The position numbers were made by a program, and so were the translations under genes. This document shows positions 45,120-55,800 of a stretch of 64,000 nucleotides of DNA, in pieces. Position 1 is the first letter of the stretch; each line of letters begins with the position of its first letter. Below the pieces are notes generated by a model, which saw nothing but the letters and a program-made list of their open reading frames with translations, had not been told where the DNA came from and searched no databases. This stretch comes from Chalara sp. BL73 (Eukaryota; Ascomycota; Leotiomycetes; Helotiales), in the NCBI GenBank assembly GCA_918026815.1, contig CAKJVC010000012.1, forward strand, positions 2,170,001-2,234,000, written 5' to 3'.

Positions 45120-45453
45120 TTGTCGTATTTTTGTAGCGTAGTTTCCCACGAGTAATGAGAGATACCCCAAAGCAGTGAATGATACAGCAACATGGAAAGC
45201 AACCTATTAAGCATCTTCTTTATACATTTCTTATATCAGGCTCCTTTCACCTCCAATTAAATGTTTCCGCAGCCATTCTGATTGGCGCTTTCAAGTCCAT
45301 GGCCCACTTTTGACTTCAACGTCATGATCTTCACCTGAATTCCACCCTAATAACCATCTCTCCAGACCCCGTAAAGCCACTCATCTATACGGGAATCACA
45401 CTACGATAGTGCTTCATGTCTTAACCCAACATCGAAACTCTTGATTTTCCGCA
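45120..45453. other. short intergenic
   Basis: About 330 bp between two plus-strand genes, serving as the BOR1 upstream region. Nothing else is seen. Confidence 0.6.
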
Positions 45454-47658
45454 ATGACGACCGCAACCGCCACCTACTCGCTCCCCACCTCCCTCCAACA
45501 CAACTCTTCCCCTGGCTCGGCCCCACCCAGGAAATCATGGCGCCCTCGTCTGAATCTATCCTCGAGAGCGGAGGAACCTGGCTCGATCGGCTTGGGGACG
45601 ACGAATACGAATGCGAGTTCGAAGAGAGAGCAAAAGTGGTGGAAGGTAAGGCTGTTTCGGGGCATGGTTAATGATGTGAAAAGACGGGCACCGTATTATG
45701 TGAGCGATTGGCTTGATGCGTGGGATTATCGTGTTGTGCCGGCGACGGTGTATATGTATTTTGCGAAGTAGGCTCTCTTTTTTTTTGTAACCATGTTACT
45801 TCTCCTCTTCCCTATACTTCTTATTAACCCATCACATTTGCTTACGAGACGACTAACTAATGTATAGTATTTTACCAGCGCTGGCTTTTTCTCTAGATAT
45901 GTAAGTCCTCCGTCATGTACGCTTTAGTAAGACAATATTGACCCGACAACAGGTTTGAGAAAACCAAGATGAGCTACGGCGTCAACGAAGTACTTCTCGC
46001 TTCCGTCTTAGGGAGCGTAGTCTTCGCTGTATTTGCTGCGCAGCCGCTAGTTATTGTAGGAGTTACTGGCCCGATTACTGTATTCAACTAGTAAGTTTTT
46101 CCTTCTACGTACTCTGGGTATGGCGCTGACAATTATTGAAAGCACGGTCTACGACATCATGGTACCATCAGGAACAAACTACTTCTCCTTCATGGCGCTA
46201 ATCGGCCTCTGGGCCATGTCAATGCACTGGTTCCTCGCTATAACCAACGCATGCAACGCCATAAAATACGTTACGCGCTTCAGCTGCGACATCTTCGGCT
46301 TCTACGTTGCATTCATCTACCTGCAGAAAGGCATTCAGGTCCTGACTCGCCAAGCAGACGGAGAAAGCTTCTACCTGTCCATCATGGTTTCTCTCCTCGT
46401 GCTTGCGGTTGGTTATCTCTGCGGCGTCATCGGAAGCAGTCCTCTGTTCCAGCATTACGTCCGGGTCTTCATCAAAGACTACGGCACGCCTCTCACGGTC
46501 ATCTTCTTCACGGGCTTCGTGCACATCGGCAAAATGGCGCGCGTCGAGCTCAGTGTCTTACCGACCAGCAAAGCCTTCTTCCCAACCATCGACCGAAGCT
46601 GGTTCATCGACTTCTGGAACATCCGGCTCGGCGACGTCTTCATCGCCATCCCTTTCGCCATTCTCCTCACCATCCTCTTCTACTTCGACCACAACGGTAA
46701 CATCTCCCTACCACAACCTTTTCAGCCGCTGCGAAACATTCGCTAATCGTGCACAGTATCCTCCCTCATAGCCCAAGGCACCGAGTTCCCGCTCCGCAAA
46801 CCCGCCGGCTTCCACTGGGACATCTTCCTCCTAGGTACCACAACCGGCGTGGCAGGGCTCCTCGGGATCCCCTTCCCCAACGGGCTCATCCCGCAAGCGC
46901 CGTTCCACACTGCCTCCCTGTGCGTGACGTCCGTCGTGGCGGACCCGGACGAGAAATCCGCCGGCAAAGGGCACGTCGTCACAAAGGTGTCTCACGTCGT
47001 CGAGCAGCGCGTGTCGAACCTCGCGCAGGGGCTGCTAACGCTGGGTACCATGACCGGCCCGCTGCTCGTGGTGCTGCATCTGATCCCGCAAGGCGTCCTA
47101 GCGGGCCTGTTCTTCGTGATGGGCGTCCAAGCCCTCGAGGGCAACGGGATCACGCTAAAGCTCCTCTTCCTCTGCAAAGACCGCTCGCTCACCCCGGCCT
47201 CGGAACCGCTGAAGCGCATCGACCGGCGCGGCGCGGTGTGGATCTTCGTCGCGATCCAGCTCGTGGGCTTCGGAGGCACGTTCGCTATCACGCAGACCAT
47301 CGCCGCCGTGGGCTTCCCCATCATCATCTTGCTGCTGATCCCGTTCCGGACGTGGGTCCTCCCGAGGTGGTTCTCCGAGGAGGAGCTGAGGATCTTGGAT
47401 GCGCCGACCGCGAGCCCGTTTACGATGATTAGCGTGGGTGGGAATTATGGGGAGGATGCGGAGGATAAGGTAGAGAGCAGCGGCGGGAGCGGCGGGGAGG
47501 GCGGTGTGTTAAGTGGAGGCGCTGTAGAGGGCGAGCAGGCGGCCGCGGAGCGTGGTGAAGGGCCTGGGGCGGGTGTGAAGCGGAGGGATGGGGAGGGCAA
47601 CGAGATGTCCGGCAGACCGGGGATGAGGAGGAGGAGCATCAGTCGGCAGCCAGAGTAA
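45454..47658 (+). CDS. BOR1: bicarbonate/borate transporter family protein (Bor1 type)
   Basis: SLC4-like anion exchanger (HCO3_cotransp fold); yeast Bor1 exports borate at the plasma membrane. Five exons (45454-45767, 45868-45900, 45953-46090, 46143-46696, 46757-47658) give 646 residues. A cytoplasmic N-terminus ends in RAPYYVSDWLDAWDYRVVPA; membrane helices include ILPALAFSLDMFEKT, VLLASVLGSVVFAVFAAQPL, GVTGPITVFNYTVYD, LLVLAVGYLCGVIG and GFVHIGKMARV. The SLC4 signature is seen in GTEFPLRKPAGFHWD, GIPFPNGLIPQAPFHT and VVEQRVSNLAQGLL. The C-terminus is a charged Gly/Glu tail of about 85 residues. Exon 2 is only 33 bp but is required for frame and conservation. Exons 4-5 are GC-rich, which leaves long shadow frames open. 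Confidence 0.93.
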
Positions 47659-48230
47659 ACATGTGCTCATGTCGTCTCACGAGGAATTGACGAGTGTAGA
47701 CACTTTATAGACTATAAATTCAGCCTCGAGAGCCAGCGCTTCCTACCCACGAGGCAGGAGACATGGACATTTACTGCGGTCCCCCTGGTATCGGTGAACC
47801 ACTTCCCCATAGCCTGGCTAGCAGACCATCACTAACAGCCGAGTCATTACGGATGTAAACAGGTAGCTGGTTGAGGCTACCTTCGATTTCATAATCCTGA
47901 TACGGAAGTGGCCTAAAGCTACATTTATTGGTGCTGCATGGGGTGTCTCCGTTTATTATCGAGATTCCCGAACATGAGTTTCAGAGCAAAGAGGCGCGAT
48001 AAGGTTCCTTTAGCAACCAGCACGACACAAAGGATCTTGGAGTCTGCTGTCAGCAATAGACTGTAATAATGGTATGGCCATCGAAATGTCTGGAAAAAAG
48101 TTGATAACCGGCTATACTCAGTTACAGTTACAAGACAACAATCTACCTCGTGGTATTTTCTAGTTCTAAATCGTAAATATAATACAGTCAATTTGTACAT
48201 ATCTCCGTATCCGGAAGATTATCCCCTTCT
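47659..48230. other. convergent intergenic
   Basis: About 570 bp of 3' flanks between convergent genes. The 91-codon frame at 47925-48200 is unsupported. Confidence 0.6.
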
Positions 48231-50003
48231 TCAACCAGACCTCCTATAAGTTCTCCAGGTAGCTTTCCTCGCCGCAAGATACGTCTTGCTAGCGATGGCC
48301 TTCCGAATCCCATAGAGACCGCCAAACGGCCAGGTATTAATCAGCCAGCGGAAGAGCGTTGAGTTCGACTCCTCGGCCTTCTTCTCGGCGCCGACGTCGA
48401 CCTTGACCTTCTCGTACACGCTGGGCAGCGAGGTCGCGCCATATTTCGCTCGCAGCCCGTCATACCACTTCCGGTCGTACATCTGCCAGAACTCGGCTTC
48501 GTCGTAGTACGTATGTGCGTACAGCCATTTCATGCCGCCTAGTTCGCGCAGCTTGCGTTCCAAGTCTCGGTTTGCCTTGATGAAGTCGGCGTGGTTCTGG
48601 GGGCCGAAGCCCCAGAGTCCGACGTTCAGCATTTGCTTCAAGGTTTTGCCGTCTGCCTCGTATTCGTTCGATTGAGGATGCATGGTTGGGAGGGGATTCT
48701 GTTTGAGTGGGCAGAGCCATAACGGATATATGCCGAGCGCCGAATCTGTGTAGTTGACGAATTCTTCTGCTGTTGAATATGGCAGAGCGAGGTCTTGAAC
48801 CACGTACTTCTTCGATTGACCACTTGCATGCAAAGCCGTATACAGCATTCTTGTGTGTAGGAAGTCGTCCAAGAACCATCTAGTGAACTTGTTGAAGGGA
48901 AATTTCATATATTCGAAAGCTGACCTACCAACCCAGAACCCTCCGCGGTCATATCTGAAAAGATACTCGCCTAGCGGAATAGCTTCTACTGTTGGGCTTG
49001 GGTTATTGGTAATCTTGTTTTGCACATGGAGATAGAACCAAGGATCAAAAGCATTGCTAAAGTTCTGGGTTACAACCCCTTCCCTGACTTCATCAGTCAT
49101 ACGGCCAGTGACAATGGCTCCCTGGGACTTAGAAAACATGATTCCGTCTACGTAATCAAGCTCATTATTCGAAGTGAAGTCTTTGAGCTTGGAAATTGCA
49201 TCCTTCATATTTGCTACAGGATGGTAGGTGGTCTCAACATATTTCTTCGCCTCATGAAGTTGAAGTTCGACCATGGTCGTGACTCCCATACTTCCTACAG
49301 CGCCGGCGGCACCATTGAACAGGTCTCCTTTCTCATTTGGTGAAATTGTCACAACCTCGCCATCCGCAAGAACCATCTCGACGCGATTAATTGTCCTGTC
49401 GAAAAATCCATGCTTGAAAGAGCTGCTCTCGCCAGATGTCCCTGAATAACCGCCACCTACCGTTATGCCAGGAAACTCCATAACTACCGGTGGTACCAAG
49501 CCGTGTTTCAACGTAGCTTCGACCAGGCGGTCCATGGACACATTCGGCTCAACGAGGCATGTTTTCTTTTCCACATCAATCTTCAGCACGTTTGACAAGC
49601 TGCTTGTATCCACCAAATTCTTCTTCAGCACAGACGACCTTGTGCTATTTGTAGAGCCATGGTATATTCGAAATTTCTCTTTCCTTTTGTAGAATTCGCG
49701 GACCGCGACAGAGATGCCTTTGACGATTTCATTATGCCGACTGACTGGATCCAAGAATGATGGCGTAGTCGAGAATTGTCGATAACCTGTGCGCATACGC
49801 TCTTGAGGAGAAGGTATCATATACAATGGTTGTATCGGACAGGTTGGCCAGCGTGCATGTGTGCCGGAATGAAATTGACCATATAAGACTCCATGACTGC
49901 AATATGGACCAGGCAAACGCCGTGTACTAGAAATGTTAGTATTTCGCAGCTTGAGGGGGAATCTTCGGCCCCGAGCAGCAAATGCTCCCCTAGACAAGCT
50001 CAT
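48231..50003 (-). CDS. FAD-binding oxidoreductase, Delta(24)-sterol reductase-like
   Basis: Intronless, 590 residues from ATG 50003 (the frame opens further only with TTG). A basic, Arg-rich N-terminus of about 90 residues could be a mitochondrial presequence or membrane anchor. The FAD_binding_4 fold follows: FRIYHGSTNSTR, the FAD-contact stretch MEFPGITVGGGYSGTSGESS then SFKHGFFD, VEMVLADGEVVTISP and GAAGAVGSMGVTT. The C-terminal half carries the DHCR24/Diminuto-type domain (YDRGGFWVGRSAFEYMKFPF, DLALPYSTAEEFV, YPLWLCPLK, NVGLWGFG, GGMKWLYAHTYYDEAEFW). Plant DWF1 and animal DHCR24 reduce the sterol C24 double bond. Fungi make ergosterol by other enzymes, so the substrate here is unknown. 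No His or Cys flavinylation site is obvious. Confidence 0.88.
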   Translation of the reverse strand: MSLSRGAFAARGRRFPLKLRNTNISSTRRLPGPYCSHGVLYGQFHSGTHARWPTCPIQPLYMIPSPQERMRTGYRQFSTTPSFLDPVSRHNEIVKGISVAVREFYKRKEKFRIYHGSTNSTRSSVLKKNLVDTSSLSNVLKIDVEKKTCLVEPNVSMDRLVEATLKHGLVPPVVMEFPGITVGGGYSGTSGESSSFKHGFFDRTINRVEMVLADGEVVTISPNEKGDLFNGAAGAVGSMGVTTMVELQLHEAKKYVETTYHPVANMKDAISKLKDFTSNNELDYVDGIMFSKSQGAIVTGRMTDEVREGVVTQNFSNAFDPWFYLHVQNKITNNPSPTVEAIPLGEYLFRYDRGGFWVGRSAFEYMKFPFNKFTRWFLDDFLHTRMLYTALHASGQSKKYVVQDLALPYSTAEEFVNYTDSALGIYPLWLCPLKQNPLPTMHPQSNEYEADGKTLKQMLNVGLWGFGPQNHADFIKANRDLERKLRELGGMKWLYAHTYYDEAEFWQMYDRKWYDGLRAKYGATSLPSVYEKVKVDVGAEKKAEESNSTLFRWLINTWPFGGLYGIRKAIASKTYLAARKATWRTYRRSG

Positions 50004-50937
50004 TGAAGCTGTGTAATGATATATCAAGACGTATCAAACCGTCTTTTCTTGGACTGCGCCAAGAAGTTCAATGCTCCACAGCGGGCGCTAACATACAAGT
50101 TTAGCATTACCCTCAGCTTCGACAATTCACAACATTGTCTTCCATTATTAGTGAAATCCATTGATACCGGGTCTTCCTCCATTATTCTATCCTTCTCGAA
50201 CAGTGAACAGAGGTTATTAAGCAGTCATGCAATGTTTGTTTGCAACCTAACATAAAGCCTGGCCCACCTATAATGTCGCGATGCCTGGCACGATATTTAG
50301 TGACACAGTGCTCTGCAATAGCACTTTGATTTTTCAAAAGTTTGAACTATCGAAGATAGGAATTTAACTGGTGATAGGTATGTCAGAATGACACGCTGTT
50401 CAACTGTTCAGCTCTTTTGCCTGAGCCCATCTTCCAGTATTTTTGAGTATCTTCTGTTTGATTGATGTCTATTGATACCATGCAAACGCGCAAGGCGAGA
50501 CTTCAGAGATTCCTACTTCATCTCAGTTTGTCTATGAAGTTTTATTTGCTTAGCTCTCTGCTGAGATACCACAAGATAGGCCGCAAAATTGGCATTTACA
50601 GCAGATTGAACCCATAAAGTTAACATTTAGCCGCTGCATCTAATTGGCTCCTGTCTTACCAGCGTCACATGATATTAAATTGGTTGCACATAATCAAAGA
50701 GGCCATATTTAGAGTCATTAGGTACATGTTAGTTTGAATCAAGCACAATATTCGTTGCTTAAGAATTCTATAACAAGACGTTTTGTCCACTCGAGATAGA
50801 TCATGTCTCCAGCCTGAAGGTGCTCCGTCGACTTGACATCATTTTACCAATGGCTCTTTTGAATTTTGAGAAAGAAAACGGCAAGTTCCAGTGCATCTGA
50901 GGGAACCTCTTTGAAGTGCAAGATCCGTAACAAATGC
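50004..50937. other. intergenic
   Basis: About 930 bp upstream of the FAD oxidoreductase. No gene is seen. The last 80 bp may belong to the relic that follows (SLKCKIRNKCPYVW reads in another frame). Confidence 0.5.
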
Positions 50938-51237
50938 CCCTATGTATGGCGAGAATGAGAGATACTCAAAGTCCAAGGGATGCAAGAAATGTGGCGAGCA
51001 CAGGCGGGAAAGGCTAATAGATGCACAAGGACGACTTATCCATTATATGACAAGTAGATTTGCGATATATGCTTCCGCGGGGGCATGAGGTGGAGGACTT
51101 TATAGAGGTTCCTGCAGCTGAGAACATATGCGATCAATGTGGGCCTTCAGGCCGTGCGGCGTTGCAATGTTACCATGCCCCGAAGCTTTATGACTGGCTG
51201 ATCCTCGGGCCTGAGGCTGTGGTTAGCTTTAGCTAAA
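50938..51237 (+). pseudogene. decayed CxxC-rich protein gene
   Basis: Three reading frames each contribute a piece that looks like one protein: MYGENERYSKSKGCKKCGEH followed by RRERLIDAQGRLIHYMTSR; then ICDICFRGG; then HEVEDFIEVPAAENICDQCG and PSGRAALQCYHAPKLYDWLI. The frame changes fall at the ACAAGTAGATTTGC stretch and at a G5 run near 51080. The repeated CxxC pairs (CKKC, CDIC, CDQC) suggest zinc ribbons. No start, no full length and at least two shifts, so it is non-functional as read. The family is not one I can name, and introns placed exactly here are not excluded. Confidence 0.5.
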
Positions 51238-52801
51238 GTATCTTCAACATAAGTACTCCACCGGTATGGCTTTGCCATCAAGATACACTGCTCAAAAGCC
51301 GCTGAGCAGTAGAATACCATGCACTTGTAAATCAAAGGTTCCAAGCCCTAAGAAGGACCAAGCGAACAAAGCTTATAACTACGACGACGATGAATGGGAC
51401 TCAAGAAAGGATCCCTCGAAAATGTACAGACAGACACTGCGGCCGGAACAGTTGGAGGGCAAGAGCCTCTGTGGAGGCAGGGTAAGAAATCGTTGAGACC
51501 CAGTAACTCCACCTCGACTGGCGAAAATATACAGCCGACTTCTTCGAAGTCAAGATCAATACTCAATGAGTCTTCCGGCACAGCATCTGTTTCATAAACG
51601 ATAAAGCCAAAGCTTGTCACTGAGCGAGATTAAAGCGACACCTAGTCAACCGTGTTTTGGATATTCATAAAGGATTAATGATGCTAACTGTTAAGTGGAT
51701 TATTGATTACGATTTCATGATCGCTTCTTCTTCCGATCTCTATTCCGCGTCTTAATTTTGCCGACACAAAACAAAACTTTCGATTTTCTGAGCGAACAAA
51801 GCCACAGCGAAGCATCTCAGCCGTATCAAGCAATTAGAGGATGTCAACTTCTCGCGATTAAAAAACTATTTAGCTGGCAGGAAGAAGTTCATAGATGTTA
51901 TCGACAACGAACTCAAGGCATTTCAACGTGATCTCATGGAAAATAATTAACGACGATCAGCATTTTTGGGGCCTCGAAACGAGAAGAAATTTTTCCTAGA
52001 GGATCTGAAAAGAGAGTACGTAGCTGAATATCTTTATTATATACGCTAGGGCTTCTTCTCCTCCATCCGCGCAGTTGAGAAGTCGTTGCTTTTCGATAAT
52101 TAACCTTGCTGTCTTAAATTTCTATATCCCGACGACGATTCATAAGTGGATGCTGACGGCTTGTCTCTGATCTTGATATACTGACTATTGTTCATGGGTA
52201 TGCTTTATATTCCCCCTCCAACGTTTTTCTTCTCCGCGAGGACATTATTTTTTGGAGCGGCACTCTGTATTTGCGCACGATACTTATTTCAGATTGTCTC
52301 TTTGGTTTCGGTTTTTCTTTCATCAGAGAATATTCTCCTTTCTGGCCTACAAAGCCATACATCTCGTAAATAAAATATGCTGACATCCTGAATTTCAGTG
52401 ATTCTTCTCTGTGGGTGACATTGCTGCGACATCCAGATTGAACAATGCAATATCGATACACCTCAAGAAATCGATCAAGTTCCTTAACTCAAATGGCCAA
52501 TCATGCTAGTTGAAACTTCTAGTTTATAAAAGTCATATGTCTCCTCTAAACGTCTCAAAATGAGCTGAACGGCCCCTGATGGAGAAGCAGTTATGATTCG
52601 CCAAGCACTGCCCCTATGGCTTCAGCCCATCTGTGGCTGATCGGATGAAACAATGCCTTATGGTTCAACATCTCCAGGCAGCTTTCCTCAATATTATTTC
52701 CCCCAAATGCTAAAGCGACAAGAATTTCAAATTCCATGACAAAGAGATATAGCGCTTATTTGGTCAAAGTGTAACAAAGCTCACCGTGGTGTGACTAAAA
52801 T
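51238..52801. other. intergenic upstream of the NLR gene
   Basis: About 1.56 kb. Frames at 51266-51620 on both strands (up to 90 codons) could be the rest of the decayed gene but carry no motif. Parts of 51650-52180 are AT-rich with many stops. Confidence 0.45.
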
Positions 52802-55800
52802 ATGGCGGAAGCCGCAACAGCCATCCAACTCATTCAATTCAGTGGGATCATTCTCTCGTCCTGCTACGAATACATAAGCACAGCCCGCAATGCCCCCAAA
52901 GAGATCCAAAAAGTTATAGACGAGCTCAGTTCTCTCAGAAGCATTCTCGAGAACCTCAAACTTCTCATCGAGTCTTCGAAAGATGAGCGATTTGTGACAC
53001 TCAAGTCGTTAGATGGATCTTTCAAAGACTGCAATGCCGCTTTAAAAGAGATAGATGAGAAATTGAAAGGCTTAACGGTCAGCTCGAATTTGAAGCGTAG
53101 GATGCAGTGGCCGCTGGAGGCGGGTAAGATCGAGGCCATTTTAAAGAAGGTTAGAGAGCATAAGCTTAACTTTGTCCTTGCGCTGGCTGGTGACAATGGA
53201 GCCATCAGCGCCAGTGTTGAGAATGCGGTTGAAGTCCTTCAGAAGAATCAAGAGAAGGAGAATATTTTGAATTGGTTGAGTGGAAGTGATCCGACAATAA
53301 ATCATATCGCGGCGAAGAAAAACAAGGAGAAGGGAACTTGCGAATGGCTCATCAGCTCGCTGCAGTTCAAATCATTTATGAATGGCAAAAGGAAGCTCAT
53401 GTGGATGCATGGCATTCCCGGTGCTGGCAAGACTGTTCTTACGTCTGCTGTGATCGACCATATTTCAACGAGCCTGGCTGGTAGTAATGGATTGCTCCTT
53501 TATTACTACTTTGATTTTAGGGATCAGACTAAGCGCACATCTCTTGGTCTTCTACAATCATTAGTCAGGCAATATTGCTTGAAGTCAGAGGACCTGGTCC
53601 CAGAAGTTCAAGAGCTTATGTCTCAATGCAAAGGCGTAACACCAAGCTCAGAGCAATTAATTGAGACACTCATATTAATCTTGGATCGAAGTTCGACGGC
53701 CTATATTGTCATCGATGCTCTAGATGAGTGCATGGATGAAGCAGAAGAAGAGTGCAACGAGGTTCTTAACGCTTTGAGAGATATCAAGAACGGTGCTGGC
53801 ACCACTAACATTTTTGTTGCTAGCCGGCCAGAAGGCGCAATTACAAGAGAGATGACTGAAATGTGTGACATTGACATGGACATAGTTTCCGCGCTTATAG
53901 ATGAAGACATCCGCTGCCATGTCCGTTCATGTCTATCAAAAGATACGCGTCTCAAGCGTTGGCCCAATAATGTGAAGGAGGAGATAGAAGATAAACTAAC
54001 CACAAATGCTAGAGGAATGTAAGTTTTCTACTTCACAATTTTCCATGTGAGCCACTGACTTGGCAGGTTCCGCTGGGTATTTTGTCAACTGAATGAGCTT
54101 AGGAAATGTCTAAAGCCATCCCGAATTCGAGAGGAGCTAAACAATCTCCCCAAAACGCTTGACACTACATATGCACGTATATTGAGAAATATTCCTGAAA
54201 TTTATCATCGCGAGATGAAGACAGTTCTAGTGTTCCTGGCGTTTTCGGAACGGCCCATGACCATTCAAGAAGTCGCTGAAGCTACGGCAGTCAATCTCGA
54301 ATCGCAATTTTTCAGCATTGAAGAGCGATTTCCTGATGCATATGATATCTTGCAGGTCTGTTCTAGTCTTGTATCGCTTAGCGATTTACCTAATGATCCT
54401 TCCTCGGAATTGCGAAGAGAAGGCCCGTACCGATTTGGCAATATAGCTCCAGATATTCGAGTGTTGCAGTTTGCACATTTTTCTGTCAAAGAGTTCATCT
54501 TATCAACCCGCGCGGAAGATACACTACCTCGATCTCTTCAAATTAGTCCCACGTTATGCCATAGTTTCATTACGCAAACATGCTTGGTTTACCTGCTAGA
54601 CTTCAATAACGGGGAGAAAGTTAGCCGAATTGACCACAAAGAATTTCCTCTTCTTGCCTATGCTGGGCTACACTGGATGTCGCATCTCACCGCATCAGCC
54701 ACGATGGATGAAGATGACCGTGAGCGCATGAAAGCCCTCTTCATGAGACTGTTTGATGTCAACAATGAGAACAACCTCATGAACTTTTTGAACATATACA
54801 ATCCTGACAGAATTGGAATATATGGTGGAAAAGAGGTCCATATGGGGGCGGTGAGCCGTAATATGCAGGACTTTTCTCCACCGATGTATTATGCTTGCCT
54901 GTATGGGCTTTCTTCTGTGGTGGAGTACTTGTTAGCAAACGATACCACGACAAATACGAGTAAAGAGGTTTTAGGATCGGGCTTAGCAGCAGCTTCCTCG
55001 GCTGGATTTGTTGATATTGTTGATTTACTCCTTCAAGAAGGTGCTGATCCAAATTCCCCATATTGTGGAAAGTACTGGCGACCATTGCAGTAAGTCGATA
55101 TTTTTCAATCTGGTCAGTAACAGGAGATGATTGACGGGATCCATGGCAAATAACGTCAACTAACACTATGGCGTCTAATAGCGCGGCGGCAGCAGGTGGA
55201 AACGTTCAGATTGTGAAAAGGTTGCTCGAAGCCGGAAGTATCGTCAACGCGCATGGTGGTTCTTATGGTAGCGCTCTTCATGCTGCTGCAGAAGGCGGCC
55301 ACTGTGAAGTGATTCATCTGCTTATAGCCCATGGTCACGACTTATATCCTGGAAGTCCTTATCATGGCCCGCCACTATCGGCCGCACTATTGCAAGATAA
55401 AGATGAAGCAGCAGTAACTCTGGTGATGAATAAGGTTGATGTCAATACTCCTCCTTCTGGATATTTCAATCCACTGAATATTGCTTGCGCCAATGCTAAA
55501 ATAGATACTATTCAAGTACTATTAAAAAATGGTGCCATCTCGGCAGCCAAAAGTACTGGAAGCCAAGCGCTTCACAATGCGGCCAAACGGGGTGATATAT
55601 CTATCATGCAACTTCTACTTGCCCATGGAGCTGATGTCAATGGTTCAAGCGATTCGACGTATCGCACACCTCTCAAAGGCGCAATACAAGCTCGTAAAGA
55701 GGATGTTTTCGACTTTATGCTACGTAATGGCGCAGATGTGAACGGTAAAGGAGCCTCTACTATGTACCCCATAGACCAGGCTATTTTTGGCGGTAATATG

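Noticed and set aside
46219..47432. Several 100-227-codon frames overlapping the BOR1 gene
   Set aside because: Products are Arg/His/Ser-rich composition artefacts in the alternative frames of GC-rich exons 4 and 5.
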